Under the pieces are notes generated by a model. The model was not told the origin of the DNA, made no database searches, and was given only the letters and a program-made list of their open reading frames with translations. The translations under genes were made by a program, and so were the position numbers. A stretch of DNA of 54,497 bases, taken from positions 1 to 54,497 of the forward strand of contig JAHJLV010000012.1 in NCBI GenBank assembly GCA_018821535.1, given 5' to 3'. Below are positions 9,587 through 19,250 of this stretch, piece after piece (the stretch's first letter is position 1; every line of letters begins with the position of its first letter). The stretch is from Pseudomonadota bacterium. GTDB taxonomy: Bacteria > Desulfobacterota > Desulfobacteria > Desulfobacterales > Desulfobacteraceae.

Positions 9587-9628
9587 TTTCCTGAAAACAG
9601 GAATGGGTGTATTCCTGAAAACAGGAAT
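9587..9628. promoter_or_regulatory. Twin palindromes, putative enhancer sites for the NtrC-type regulator
   Basis: TTCCTGAAAACAGGAA occurs twice (about 9588-9603 and 9612-9627), 24 bp centre to centre. Each copy is a perfect dyad TTCCTG-N4-CAGGAA. They lie between the regulator gene and the candidate sigma-54 promoter, as expected of upstream activating sequences. Confidence 0.6.
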
Positions 9629-9678
9629 ATCGTACAGGTTCAGTAAAGGGGAATTTTATGGAAGGAGAAAGGTTTTTA

Positions 9679-11082
9679 TCATTTGCTAAAACCGGACAGA
9701 TCGTGTTTGCTTAAAAGGCTGTACAGCCGGGACTGGGAAAGACCGGACAATTCTCCTGCTTTCAGACGGTTTCCCTTTGCCCGCTGTATCAGTTCTTTTA
9801 GATAGGTTTTTTCAAGTGCTGTCCGATAGGCATTAAGGGTTGGAAAATCGTCTTTTTCCGTTGAATGGGAGACGGGGTGCTGCATCCTTAACGTGTTCGC
9901 AGGTACAGAATCAAATTCAAGACTGGACAGTCTGTATTCCGGCGGCAGATGTTTTGGAAAAAGTGTCGGGTCCATGCCGGAGGAGGCCAGGACATATTCA
10001 AGAACATTGACCAGTTCCCTGATATTTCCCGGCCATTTCTGGGCTTTTAATAATTGAAGAAATTCCGAAGAGACCGCTTTTGTTTCCATATTGTATCGCC
10101 GGGAAAGTTCGTGGAGTTTTTTGAGCACGATTTCTTCAATATCGTCTCCCCGATCTCTTAAAGCAGGCAGTTTTATTTCCATGGCCCGGATTCTGTAAAG
10201 CAGATCTTCTCTGAACAATTTTTGGCTGACCATTTGATCAAGATCAAGGTTGGTTGCCGAAACCAGCCGGATATCAACAGGGATTTCCACTGTTCCGCCA
10301 AGGGGACGGACCCGCCTTTCCTGAAGGGTTCGCAGCAATGATTTCTGGGCAGCCAGTGGAAGATCGCCAACTTCATCCAGCATCAGCGTCCCCCCGTGGG
10401 CCTGAACAAGCAGTCCTTCCTGCCTTTTCCCGGCGCCGGTAAAAGCGCCTTTTTCATGACCGAACAAGGTGCCTTCAACCAGTGTTTCGGGGAGAGCTCC
10501 GCAATCCACAGCCACAAAGGAGCTTGATGCTCTTTTGCTGTTTTCATGGATGGCTTTAGCAAACAGTTCCTTGCCAGTACCGGTTTCTCCTGTAATCAAC
10601 ACGCTGGCATCTGTTGAAGCGGCTTTTGCAACCTCTTTAAGACATTCATGAAGGGCAGGGGATTCTCCGATAATTTTTGATCTGTCCAGGGAAATTAATT
10701 TAGGGGCAGCCTGTTTTTCTGTTCTGTACTGGATTGCCCGGGTGATTGGCAAAGACACCTCTTCCAGAAGAAAGGGTTTTTGTATATAATCCCAGGCTCC
10801 GTATTTAAATGCCAGCTCAGCACCTCTGGCATTACCGGTCCCGGTAATAATAATCACTTCAGGGCTGGAAAAGGAGTGAATAAATTCAGGCAGTATTTCC
10901 AGACCGTTTCCATCTGGAAGTTCCAGATCCAGAAGGACAAGATCAAAAGCCTCTTTTTCAAAAAGCTGCCTTCCCTGGCTGATGGTGTGTGCAGCCTTGA
11001 AACAATGTCCCATCTGTTCAAGCAGTCTGGAGAAAAAAAGACAGATTTTTAAATCATCATCTATGATCAGTACGTTAATCAT
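9679..11082 (-). CDS. Sigma-54-dependent response regulator (NtrC family)
   Basis: A 467-residue enhancer-binding protein with three domains. The receiver (residues 1-120) has the acidic pocket IDDD and phosphoacceptor D52 in LLDLELPDG. The AAA+ domain has Walker A GETGTGKE and the sigma-54 contact loop GAFTGA. The C-terminal Fis-type helix-turn-helix is AKGNRLKAGELSGLSQSRLYSLL. Its start overlaps the sensor-kinase end by 8 bp, so the two are coupled and cognate. Putative binding palindromes lie just downstream, before a GG-N10-GC promoter, so it probably activates the chemoreceptor operon. Confidence 0.95.
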   Translation of the reverse strand: MINVLIIDDDLKICLFFSRLLEQMGHCFKAAHTISQGRQLFEKEAFDLVLLDLELPDGNGLEILPEFIHSFSSPEVIIITGTGNARGAELAFKYGAWDYIQKPFLLEEVSLPITRAIQYRTEKQAAPKLISLDRSKIIGESPALHECLKEVAKAASTDASVLITGETGTGKELFAKAIHENSKRASSSFVAVDCGALPETLVEGTLFGHEKGAFTGAGKRQEGLLVQAHGGTLMLDEVGDLPLAAQKSLLRTLQERRVRPLGGTVEIPVDIRLVSATNLDLDQMVSQKLFREDLLYRIRAMEIKLPALRDRGDDIEEIVLKKLHELSRRYNMETKAVSSEFLQLLKAQKWPGNIRELVNVLEYVLASSGMDPTLFPKHLPPEYRLSSLEFDSVPANTLRMQHPVSHSTEKDDFPTLNAYRTALEKTYLKELIQRAKGNRLKAGELSGLSQSRLYSLLSKHDLSGFSK

Positions 11083-13777
11083 GCGGCTCGCTTTTCCGGG
11101 TCAACGCTTTATTGATAATAAGTGCAAGTTCACTTGCGATCATGGGTTTCATTATCATATCATAAATGCCATAGGCTTTGATTTTCTGGAATGTCAATCC
11201 TTCGCTGAACCCTGTGCAGAGGATAATTGGAATATCAGGTCTTTTTGCGCTTATATGGGATGACAACTCAAGGCCGGTCATATCAGGCATGGTCAAATCT
11301 GTCAGAATCAGGTCAAATTTCATGGGGTTGTCATTGAACAATTCAAGCGCTTTTGGCCCATGATTTTCACAGATCACTTTATATCCAAGCCTTGAAAGAA
11401 CCTGTGACGTCCATTTTGTGATGGCGGTTTCATCGTCCACAATCAGGATATTGCCTCTGCCTTTAACAGGAAAGCGGTCAATAGTCATTTCATTTTCATT
11501 AATGCAGTTTGCCTGTTCAGGAATCAGAACCTGAAATGTTGCCCCCATGCCCGGTTCACTGTAAACGGAAATATTGCCCTGCATTCCTTTAATAATGCCA
11601 TAGGTCAGGGACAGGCCCAGACCTGTGCCCTCTCCTTTGACTTTTGTCGTAAAAAAGGGCTCAAAAATTTTATCAATGATGTTTTTAGGAATGCCGCATC
11701 CTGTGTCTGAAATGGTTAACTGCACATATTTTCCCGGTTTGATTTCTTTTAACTGAAAAATATCCGCTTTCAGAATATCAATGGATTTTACGGTAATATC
11801 AAGCACCCCGCCATTTTTTTTCATTGCATGGGCCGCATTGGTAAAAAGATTCATCAGCACTTGATGTAATTGAGTCGGATCTGCAAAGACGATGCTGTGT
11901 GTGTGAATAAAATGGGTTTGAATTTTTATGTCCGGCGATATGGATGCTTTTAAAAATTTTACGCATTCTTTGATCAGTGGAACAATCTGTATCAGGTCTT
12001 TCTGGATATCAGACCTGCGGCTGAAGGTAAGGATGTGCCTCACCAGTTCCTTTGCTCTTAATCCTGCTGACAGTACCTGGTTTAAATTTTCAGTGGCATC
12101 TGCATTGTCTGATACATCCAGTTTGGCAAGCTCTGTGAATCCGAAAATAGAGGACAGAATATTGTTGAAATCATGCGCAATTCCGCCGGCAAGTGTTCCA
12201 AGCGCTTCCATCTTCTGGACCTGTTGAATATGCAGCTCCATTTTTTTTCGTTCCGTGATGTCCTGAATTGTTCCATGCAGACAGTGGCCCCAAGGCCCTC
12301 GTTCCTGTTCGGGTTTGCCGATCAGGTTGATCCATTTTTTATTTTTCGAGGGCAATACCAGCCTGAGCTCTAAATCAAATGAAAGCCCGTCGCTGATAGC
12401 TGTCTGAAAGGCAGATTCAAATTTTTTCCAGTCATCTGAACTGAACAGACTCTGATGTTCTGCAATGGATAAGGGGTTTAGGCCAGGATCGTGTTCACAG
12501 ATGCGATAGACTTCTTCTGACCACAGGGTCATATTTTTTTGGGGATCCAGAAAAATATTACCGATGTTTGCAATGCGCTGGGCATGTCGCAGGGCAGTAT
12601 TGCTGGCGATGAGTTCTTTTTCAAGCATCTTGCGCTGGTGGATATCTCTGGTGATACCCAGAATCCTGTCAGGTTCGCCTGAATCATTTCTTAAAAACCG
12701 TGCGGTAATTTCAACCCAGACAGTTGAACCGTCCTTTTTCACCATCTCCATTTCAATCACCCGGGTTCTTTCGGGATCAGCCGTGGGGTCGGATTCGCGG
12801 GCCAGCTCTTCGGATATGATCCTGGATACTGCTTTCAAGGAGGGTTCAGTCACATAATCGCGGATGCCCGCTCCTGTAAACTCTTCCGGGCTGTATCCCT
12901 GAAGCGACTGTATTGACGGGCTGATATAAAGATAAGTGAAATCCGAAAGTTGTATAATCCAGATGGTATCTGTTGCATTATCGGCTAACAGCCGATAGCG
13001 CGCCTCACTTTTTTTCAAACGTAATGTTTCTATCTCTTTTTCTTTTTCCGCTTGTTCTTTTTTTTGTTCAATTTTAAATACCTGTTTGGAAATATAAATG
13101 GACAAAATGACGATAAAGACCAGAATGCCTGCAAATATCTGGACAAATTTGCGGGTGATCAGGCTGATTTCCGTGTGGATATCATCTGTATAAAGACCTG
13201 TTCCCACAATCCAGTTCCATGCAGGAAATCTTTTAATATATGAAAGTTTGGGCACAATTTTTTGCGGGGTATCCTTCCATTGCCAGTAATATTTTACATA
13301 GCCGCCCTCATTTTGTGCTGCTTTTTTGACCATGGCAATGAACGGGTATTCTCCCTGGGCATCCTGGAAAGATGTCAGGTCCTGGCCTTCAAGATCAGGG
13401 CGATACGGATGCATGATCATGATCGGATGCATGTCATTGATCCAGAAATAATCCTTGCCTTCAGGACCGTACCGGAGGTTGCGAATCTGCTCTATCGCCT
13501 GCAGGCGGGCTTTTTCCGGTGTTATTATTCCCTGCTCAACTCTTGAATTTATTTCAGACAACAGGCTGATAACATTTTCGGTTAATTGAAGAATGGTTTC
13601 TTTTTTTTGATTTAATAACTGTCTTTCCTGTTGCGGAATAAAAATTAAAAAAATGCTTAAAATAAAAACCGTATAGGTGGTATATAAAGGAATAAGAATT
13701 CTAAGAGAACTTGATAATGGCTTTTTTTTTATAATTTTATCGATCAGGTCATTTTCTTGAAAGGTTGTATTTTTCAA
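11075..13777 (-). CDS. Hybrid sensor histidine kinase (Cache-PAS-PAS-HisKA-HATPase-REC)
   Basis: A membrane sensor kinase of about 900 residues. TM1 is near residues 25-50. A periplasmic Cache domain of the sCache_2 type (GKDYFWINDMHPIMIMHP, GTGLYTDDI) and TM2 follow. Two PAS/PAC modules come next, then HisKA with the phosphoacceptor His in GGIAHDFNNIL, HATPase (GTGLGLSLTYGI) and a C-terminal receiver (DLILTDLTMPDM). The best start is TTG at 13777, five bases after a strong AAGGAG. An in-frame ATG at 13813 has no ribosome site. It probably phosphorylates the coupled NtrC-type regulator. The extra receiver suggests a branched phosphorelay. The signal is unknown, but a small organic acid is typical for such Cache domains. 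Confidence 0.92.
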   Translation of the reverse strand: MKNTTFQENDLIDKIIKKKPLSSSLRILIPLYTTYTVFILSIFLIFIPQQERQLLNQKKETILQLTENVISLLSEINSRVEQGIITPEKARLQAIEQIRNLRYGPEGKDYFWINDMHPIMIMHPYRPDLEGQDLTSFQDAQGEYPFIAMVKKAAQNEGGYVKYYWQWKDTPQKIVPKLSYIKRFPAWNWIVGTGLYTDDIHTEISLITRKFVQIFAGILVFIVILSIYISKQVFKIEQKKEQAEKEKEIETLRLKKSEARYRLLADNATDTIWIIQLSDFTYLYISPSIQSLQGYSPEEFTGAGIRDYVTEPSLKAVSRIISEELARESDPTADPERTRVIEMEMVKKDGSTVWVEITARFLRNDSGEPDRILGITRDIHQRKMLEKELIASNTALRHAQRIANIGNIFLDPQKNMTLWSEEVYRICEHDPGLNPLSIAEHQSLFSSDDWKKFESAFQTAISDGLSFDLELRLVLPSKNKKWINLIGKPEQERGPWGHCLHGTIQDITERKKMELHIQQVQKMEALGTLAGGIAHDFNNILSSIFGFTELAKLDVSDNADATENLNQVLSAGLRAKELVRHILTFSRRSDIQKDLIQIVPLIKECVKFLKASISPDIKIQTHFIHTHSIVFADPTQLHQVLMNLFTNAAHAMKKNGGVLDITVKSIDILKADIFQLKEIKPGKYVQLTISDTGCGIPKNIIDKIFEPFFTTKVKGEGTGLGLSLTYGIIKGMQGNISVYSEPGMGATFQVLIPEQANCINENEMTIDRFPVKGRGNILIVDDETAITKWTSQVLSRLGYKVICENHGPKALELFNDNPMKFDLILTDLTMPDMTGLELSSHISAKRPDIPIILCTGFSEGLTFQKIKAYGIYDMIMKPMIASELALIINKALTRKSEPHD

Positions 13778-13948
13778 AACGTCTCCTTCACGATTGCACA
13801 TTGCCTTTAACATTAAACGATTTTATTGCGTTTGCGAGCGATTTTTCAAGCACATTTAATTGGGCTGCTTGAACGATGGAAGATCATTTTGATATTTATC
13901 AGGCATGTTCTTTTATGGCAAGCGTAAATTAAAGGCGGTCGCAGTATT

Positions 13949-14662
13949 TCAAACTTCAAGAAACCGGGTTCGGGTTTTTGGATCATTTGCCAGTTCTTCC
14001 ACGGTTCCGGAATACCCGATATGTGCTTTACCCATGAGATACACCCGGTCTGCAACCGACATGGCCATTTTAAAATTATGTTCCACCAGCAGAATGGAAA
14101 CACCTGATTTGCGAACGTCCAGCAAAATATCTCTGACCGTATCCACCATTGCAGGCGAAAGACCTTCTGTGGGTTCATCCACCAGAAGCAGGCCGGGATT
14201 TCCCATGAGCGCCCGGCCAATGGTCAGCATTTGCTGTTCTCCCCCGGAAAGGTGGCCGCCTTTCTGATGCGTCCGGTCTCTCATGAATGGAAAATAGTGA
14301 AATATTTTTTCAAATGTCCAGGCTTCAGGGCTGGAGAAATTGATTCGCCCCCCTTTGATGCCCATCTTAAGATTATCCAGCACACTCAGTGTCGGGAAAA
14401 TTCTTCTTTCTTCCGGTACATATCCGATACCGGCTGCGGCTATTTTATGAGGACTTTGACCGCAGATATTTTTTTGGTTAAACACAATTTTACCGGATTT
14501 TGGTTTGATCAACCCCATGATGCTTTTAAGCAGTGTGCTTTTCCCCATTCCGTTGCGGCCTAAAAGTGCAACGATTTCCCCTTTTTTAATGTTCAAGGAT
14601 ACATTATTCAGCGCATGGCTCAGTCCGTAAAAGGTGTTCAGATCATTAATTTCAATGAGCAT
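13949..14662 (-). CDS. livF: Branched-chain amino acid-type ABC transporter ATP-binding protein LivF
   Basis: A 237-residue ABC ATPase, the smaller of the two in Liv-type importers. Walker A is GRNGMGKST, the signature is LSGGEQQML, Walker B is LLLVDEPTEGLSP, and the switch His is in LLVEHN. It is the last gene of livK-H-M-G-F, 2 bp after livG. It energises uptake at the inner face of the membrane. Substrate may be an amino acid, urea/amide or other small organic molecule. Confidence 0.93.
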   Translation of the reverse strand: MLIEINDLNTFYGLSHALNNVSLNIKKGEIVALLGRNGMGKSTLLKSIMGLIKPKSGKIVFNQKNICGQSPHKIAAAGIGYVPEERRIFPTLSVLDNLKMGIKGGRINFSSPEAWTFEKIFHYFPFMRDRTHQKGGHLSGGEQQMLTIGRALMGNPGLLLVDEPTEGLSPAMVDTVRDILLDVRKSGVSILLVEHNFKMAMSVADRVYLMGKAHIGYSGTVEELANDPKTRTRFLEV

Positions 14663-14664
14663 GT

Positions 14665-15414
14665 TTATTCATCCTCCAGACGTCCGAGATACGCAGCCTG
14701 AACATCTTTGTTTGCTTTGATTTCTTTTGGGATGCCTGTGGCCAGTATGGTGCCGTGATTCAACACCGTGATCCGGTCTGCCAGGGAAAACACCACATCC
14801 ATATCATGTTCGATGATGACCACGGTTTTTTCTTTTGTCAGTTTTTTGATCAAACTTACGGCAGTATGGGTTTCATCCGCAGACATACCGGCGGCAGGTT
14901 CATCAAGCATGACCAGATCCGGATCTGTGGCCAGCGCCATCCCGATTTCAAGGGACCGCTGTTTACCGTAGGACAGCATGCCCGCCGGGGTATGACACGC
15001 TTCCCATAAATCCAGGTTTTGAAGAACATTTATAGTTTCAGTGGTCACATCATTCATTTTGTCAACAAACCGGAAAAGATTAAAGCGAATCCCTTTTCTG
15101 GACAGCACTGCCATCCGGATGTTCTGGAATGCAGTTAAATTATCAAATGTGGCGGTAATCTGAAAAGATCGCCCCATACCCAGACGCTGGATTTTGTATG
15201 CTTTAAAACCGGTGATATCTTTTTTTTTAAAAATCACCTTGCCTTTTGACGGGGTATACATGCCGGAGATCACATTGAACAGCGTTGTTTTCCCGGCCCC
15301 ATTGGGCCCGATAATGGCATGGGTTTCCCCTTTTCTGATTTCAAGATTTACCTTTTTCAGAACACTGTATCCGTTAAATTCGTGCTCCAGATTCCGGGTT
15401 TCAAGAATATTCAT
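14665..15414 (-). CDS. livG: Branched-chain amino acid-type ABC transporter ATP-binding protein LivG
   Basis: A 250-residue ABC ATPase. Walker A is GPNGAGKTT. The signature position reads LSYGKQRSLEIGMAL, the usual LivG variant of LSGGQ. Walker B is LVMLDEPAAGMS and the H-loop is VIIEHDMD. I chose ATG 15414, preceded by GGAGGAG and overlapping the livM stop by 4 bp; an upstream in-frame start at 15462 would run into livM. It partners LivF. Confidence 0.93.
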   Translation of the reverse strand: MNILETRNLEHEFNGYSVLKKVNLEIRKGETHAIIGPNGAGKTTLFNVISGMYTPSKGKVIFKKKDITGFKAYKIQRLGMGRSFQITATFDNLTAFQNIRMAVLSRKGIRFNLFRFVDKMNDVTTETINVLQNLDLWEACHTPAGMLSYGKQRSLEIGMALATDPDLVMLDEPAAGMSADETHTAVSLIKKLTKEKTVVIIEHDMDVVFSLADRITVLNHGTILATGIPKEIKANKDVQAAYLGRLEDE

Positions 15415-16409
15415 CCGGCTCCTCCGCCTGAGCGTTTTAAAAACTGTTTTCGCGTCAGCCATTTGAATTTTAATTTTAAAAAGATACCAGCCAGGCCAAG
15501 GGGCCAGTACATAATGAAAATGATCAGTATAAGACCCAGAATCAATTCGAATTTATCTGTATAGGCAGTGACATACTCTTCGAGAAAACCAAAAAAAACA
15601 GCACCGTATATGGGTCCGAAAAAGCTTCTGGCACCCCCGACCATGACAATCATGATGGGAAGAACACTGACCATCATGCCATAGGCATCATTTACCGCCA
15701 CAAGGTTCTGGTGCATGGCTGAGACAGCGCCTGCCACGCCGGCGGACCCGGCTGCCAGGACATAGACGACCGCCTTGGTATGGGAAACCCGGAAACCAAG
15801 ATATTCAATGCGTTTTACATTGTCACGGGTTCCTGCCATGACCTGGCCGAAGGGGGTCTGGATCACAAACCACAGAACCAGTAAGTTTAGAATAACCGTA
15901 CCGATGCTTAAATAAAAAAAGACTGCAGGATCGGTCACGTCCAGAGAAAAAAGACCGGGAATACGGATGTGTGAAACACTGAATCCGCCGATGCCGTCCT
16001 CACCACCGGTGATGTTGCGAAATTTGAGGGCCAGCACAAACATGCATTGTGCAAAGGCCAGATGTATCATGGCAAAGGCTGTGCCGCTCACCCTGACCAC
16101 AACAGGCGCAACAATGAGTGACAAGACCACCGAACACAGACAGCCTGCAGCCATGGCCGAGAAAAAAGAAAGTCCGTTCACATGGGTGAGTGCCAGGGCT
16201 GCGCCATATGCACCGGTACCAAAATACATGGCATGGCCGAAACTTAAAAGGCCGGTAAACCCTAAGAGCATATTGAGGCTGACCGCAAACAATGCCCAGA
16301 CAGACATGGATACAACAATATTTGAATAATAAATACCAGCCAGTTTTGGGAAAATGGCAAAAATAATAATTCCTGCTATCCAGAACATCCATCTGGTTTT
16401 TTTATCCAT
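15411..16409 (-). CDS. livM: ABC transporter permease LivM
   Basis: A 332-residue inner-membrane permease with 8-10 hydrophobic helices. It has the family motif LLGFTGLLSFGHAMYFGTGAY near the N-terminus and the coupling region GTRDNVKRIEYLGFRVSHTKAVVYVLAAG. MVGGARSFFGPIYGAVFF is the conserved C-terminal segment. It overlaps livH by 1 bp and livG by 4 bp and pairs with LivH to form the channel. Confidence 0.93.
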   Translation of the reverse strand: MDKKTRWMFWIAGIIIFAIFPKLAGIYYSNIVVSMSVWALFAVSLNMLLGFTGLLSFGHAMYFGTGAYGAALALTHVNGLSFFSAMAAGCLCSVVLSLIVAPVVVRVSGTAFAMIHLAFAQCMFVLALKFRNITGGEDGIGGFSVSHIRIPGLFSLDVTDPAVFFYLSIGTVILNLLVLWFVIQTPFGQVMAGTRDNVKRIEYLGFRVSHTKAVVYVLAAGSAGVAGAVSAMHQNLVAVNDAYGMMVSVLPIMIVMVGGARSFFGPIYGAVFFGFLEEYVTAYTDKFELILGLILIIFIMYWPLGLAGIFLKLKFKWLTRKQFLKRSGGGAG

Positions 16410-17281
16410 TATGTTTTTTCTCCAAACAGACCTTCGGGCTTAACCGCCAGAACCACTGCCATGAATATGAATATCAGCACAGCCGAATACTGCGGCAAAA
16501 ACTGTATGCCGTATGAACTGAGCAGACCGCAGATCAAGGAAACCAGAAAAGCCCCGCCAAGACTGCCGAATCCGCCCACAATAATAACAATAAAGGCATC
16601 CATTCCCATCTGGCTGGCCAGACCTGGAGAAACTGTCAGGATAGGTGCAATGGCCACTCCGGCAACACCGGCCATCCAGGTGCCGATGCCAAAGACCAGC
16701 ATAAAGACGACAGGCACATTTATTCCCAGCGCATCCACCATTTGTGCATCTGATACTGCTGCACGGATGATCATGCCCATGCGGGTTTTATACAGAAGCA
16801 CGCCCATGATAAAGAGCACCAGCAAAGATAAAAAAATGATGAACAGGCGGTAAGCCGGATACTGCATTCCAAAAATATTGACCAGCCCTTGAAGACTCTC
16901 AGGCGGTGAAAGAGGAAGGCTTTGTGAGCCCCATATCACCTTTACTCCATCCAGTATGACCAAAGAGACTCCCATGGTCAGTATCAGCTCTGCCATGGGG
17001 CCATATACATGCACTTTTTTGAGCAGGAACCGCTCCATGAGTATGCCGAAAACTGCGGTGACAAGCGGGGCTGCCGCCAGTGCTGCCCAGTAACTGCCGG
17101 TCCATTGCACCATCTGATATCCGAAATAGGCAGCCAGCATGAAAAAACCGGTGTGGGCAAGATTTAAAATGCCCATCATGCCCAGAATCAGCGTCAACCC
17201 GGATGCCAGTAAAAACAGAACCATGCCGTATGCAATTCCGTGCATGCCTTGAGCAATATACATGGCTGTTGTCGGGTCCAT
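16409..17281 (-). CDS. livH: ABC transporter permease LivH
   Basis: A 290-residue permease with about eight transmembrane segments and LivH hallmarks: the N-terminal GIAYGMVLFLLASGLTLILG segment, ILNLAHTGFFMLAAY, and the C-terminal VGGFGSLGGAFLVSLICG. It lies between the substrate-binding protein and LivM genes, overlapping livM by 1 bp. It acts with LivM at the inner membrane. Confidence 0.93.
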   Translation of the reverse strand: MDPTTAMYIAQGMHGIAYGMVLFLLASGLTLILGMMGILNLAHTGFFMLAAYFGYQMVQWTGSYWAALAAAPLVTAVFGILMERFLLKKVHVYGPMAELILTMGVSLVILDGVKVIWGSQSLPLSPPESLQGLVNIFGMQYPAYRLFIIFLSLLVLFIMGVLLYKTRMGMIIRAAVSDAQMVDALGINVPVVFMLVFGIGTWMAGVAGVAIAPILTVSPGLASQMGMDAFIVIIVGGFGSLGGAFLVSLICGLLSSYGIQFLPQYSAVLIFIFMAVVLAVKPEGLFGEKT

Positions 17282-17314
17282 TTTTATTCCCTCCTGATCA
17301 TTCCCGCTGTTTTT

Positions 17315-18706
17315 TTATTTACACAATTGAGGATCTGCTTTGGGCAGAATCTTTTCAGATGGTATTTCAAATACCGGGCCTCCTGCTGCCGAAGTATTGT
17401 AAATATAATACGGCGGGATATTAAAACACTGTTTCTGATCTTCAGGCTTCACAAATTCGATGGCATGAAGATCTGTCACCGCCTTGTGATCACATGCGCG
17501 CATGGAAACTGTTTTGCCATTGGGGTACTGGTAAGAATCGCCTTCCCAGACACTGATAATTTTTTCAGGATCCAGGGTTTTGGCCCGTTCAATGACACTT
17601 GCGGTCCAGTAGATAGAATATGCATACATGGCTGGATTACCGAAAATATGGGAATAGCGGATCGTGTTATAAGGGGGTGTGAACTTTGTCTTCCACTGAT
17701 TGTTCCATGCTTTGTAATAGTTGATAAATCCCTGATTCTTGAATATCGGGTTGCCGGTACCGGCCGGACTGATAAGGACAAGGCCTTCTCCGTTTTCAAT
17801 GCCAAGCTCTTCAAGAGAGATTGGATCATTGATAAAAATATTGGCAAAGGGCAGCATAATTCCCATCTGACGGCTTTGCTTGAGCAGGTTGAAGGCATCC
17901 GGCATCCAGTCTCCGGTAAAGATCACTTCTGCCCCTGAGGCTTTTACCTTTGTCAGATAGGGTGCAAAATCTGTCAGAAAAACCTGGTGATAATCTTCTC
18001 CGACCAGTTCGGCTTCCGGGTAATATTCTTTGAGCCCCTCTTTGAAAGCATCGGCAATGGAACGGCCAAACACATAATCCTGGCATAGAATATAAAATTT
18101 TGTCTCTTTTTTCCGGATCTGGCCGTAATAATATGCAGCTGCACGCCCGATCTGCTGGGTGGAATAAGAGGTCATGAAACTGTATTTTGAATAATTTTTG
18201 CCCTCCATCAAGGAGTCGGAAACACTGGTCGCATTCACATGGATTTTTTTGTACCGGGTTGCCAGTTGTGACACAATCTGTGTCAGATGGCTCATCTGGG
18301 TGCCCCAGAGAATATCCACTTTTTCCTTGAGAATCATACGCTCGGTTATTTTTTTGGTTACATCCGGTCGGGACTGATTATCTGCTTTGATCAGTTCAAT
18401 TTTCTTTTTTTTGCCATCCACAAGGATACCGCCGCGTTTGTTGATATCGTGGGCTGCCCATGAGGTGTAAAGATAGAAGGCTTCACCGGTTACAGCTCCG
18501 GGACCCGTGAATGATGATATGATGGCAATCTTGATGGTATCGCCGTCTGGTTTTAAGGGCAGGTTCGGATCAAAATCCGACATATCCGGAAGTGTGGACA
18601 GATCATAGGAGGCGTTTACATCTATTGCAGACGCATCCTGGACAATGCCAAAGCATAAGACTGAAAGGCAGAAGGCAATGGCTAAATATCTTTTGGGTTT
18701 TATCAT
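17315..18706 (-). CDS. Liv-type ABC transporter periplasmic substrate-binding protein
   Basis: A 463-residue periplasmic binding protein (Peripla_BP_6 / LivK-like fold). The signal peptide ends near DASA. The fold-typical IAIISSFTGPGAVTGEAFYLYTSWAAHDINKRGGI is followed by the VDILWGTQMSHLTQIVSQLA lobe. It is longer than LivK (about 370), like the amide/urea or aromatic-compound binders. AGGGAGG precedes the ATG. It is the first gene of the importer operon. The exact ligand is not deducible. Confidence 0.9.
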   Translation of the reverse strand: MIKPKRYLAIAFCLSVLCFGIVQDASAIDVNASYDLSTLPDMSDFDPNLPLKPDGDTIKIAIISSFTGPGAVTGEAFYLYTSWAAHDINKRGGILVDGKKKKIELIKADNQSRPDVTKKITERMILKEKVDILWGTQMSHLTQIVSQLATRYKKIHVNATSVSDSLMEGKNYSKYSFMTSYSTQQIGRAAAYYYGQIRKKETKFYILCQDYVFGRSIADAFKEGLKEYYPEAELVGEDYHQVFLTDFAPYLTKVKASGAEVIFTGDWMPDAFNLLKQSRQMGIMLPFANIFINDPISLEELGIENGEGLVLISPAGTGNPIFKNQGFINYYKAWNNQWKTKFTPPYNTIRYSHIFGNPAMYAYSIYWTASVIERAKTLDPEKIISVWEGDSYQYPNGKTVSMRACDHKAVTDLHAIEFVKPEDQKQCFNIPPYYIYNTSAAGGPVFEIPSEKILPKADPQLCK

Positions 18707-18749
18707 CCGAACCTCCCTTTTGGCTAAATATGTGTCTATTTAAACGATT

Positions 18750-19127
18750 TTATTTTTTACCGGTGAATGTGGCTTTCCCATACATGCCGTAATCCACATC
18801 ACCCTCACAGGTATTGCCGTCAGTTTTTCCAGCATAGGTCACGGTAACACCGCTCATTTCATAGGTGAGTTTGAATTCATCGCCATTAACCGTTCCTGTG
18901 ATCGGGGCTTCGCCAAATTTCCCGTTATATGTTCCGGTGAGTTTTTCACCCTCCTGCTGGATGTCAAAAACAGGTGTTCCGCTTGATGTTTCGGATTTTA
19001 CCTGCATGGTCCATTTTCCGGTCATGTCTGTGCCGGATGCATTTGCGCCCAAAGATAGAATAAATAAAAATGAAATAGCCATAACCCAGGTTTTAAGTGA
19101 TAAAAGATTCAACGTTTCAGACTTCAT
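18750..19127 (-). CDS. Small secreted beta-rich protein
   Basis: A 125-residue protein with a signal peptide (WVMAISFLFILSLGANA). The mature part is a short beta-barrel-like repeat (MTGKWTMQV, KLTGTYNGKFGEAPITGTVNGDEF, VTYAGKTDGNTCEG, ATFTGKK), a pattern common in small periplasmic proteins of unknown role. AAGGAG precedes the ATG. It lies just upstream of the Liv-type binding-protein gene on the same strand and may be cotranscribed with it. Confidence 0.75.
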   Translation of the reverse strand: MKSETLNLLSLKTWVMAISFLFILSLGANASGTDMTGKWTMQVKSETSSGTPVFDIQQEGEKLTGTYNGKFGEAPITGTVNGDEFKLTYEMSGVTVTYAGKTDGNTCEGDVDYGMYGKATFTGKK

Positions 19128-19250
19128 TTTCTTCTCCTTAATTTAAAACAGGTGATTTGCCATAGTTTTTTGATCAGACGCAATTGTCCAGGACTGACGT
19201 TGCTGATAAAATCAGTGGAGCCAGCCCTGGTTTATTTTTTGGTGCCTGAC

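Noticed and set aside
9587..9628. Two repeats with spacer as a possible CRISPR fragment
   Set aside because: Only two copies, each a short perfect dyad, placed as enhancer sites; no cas genes. No CRISPR array was seen anywhere in the window.
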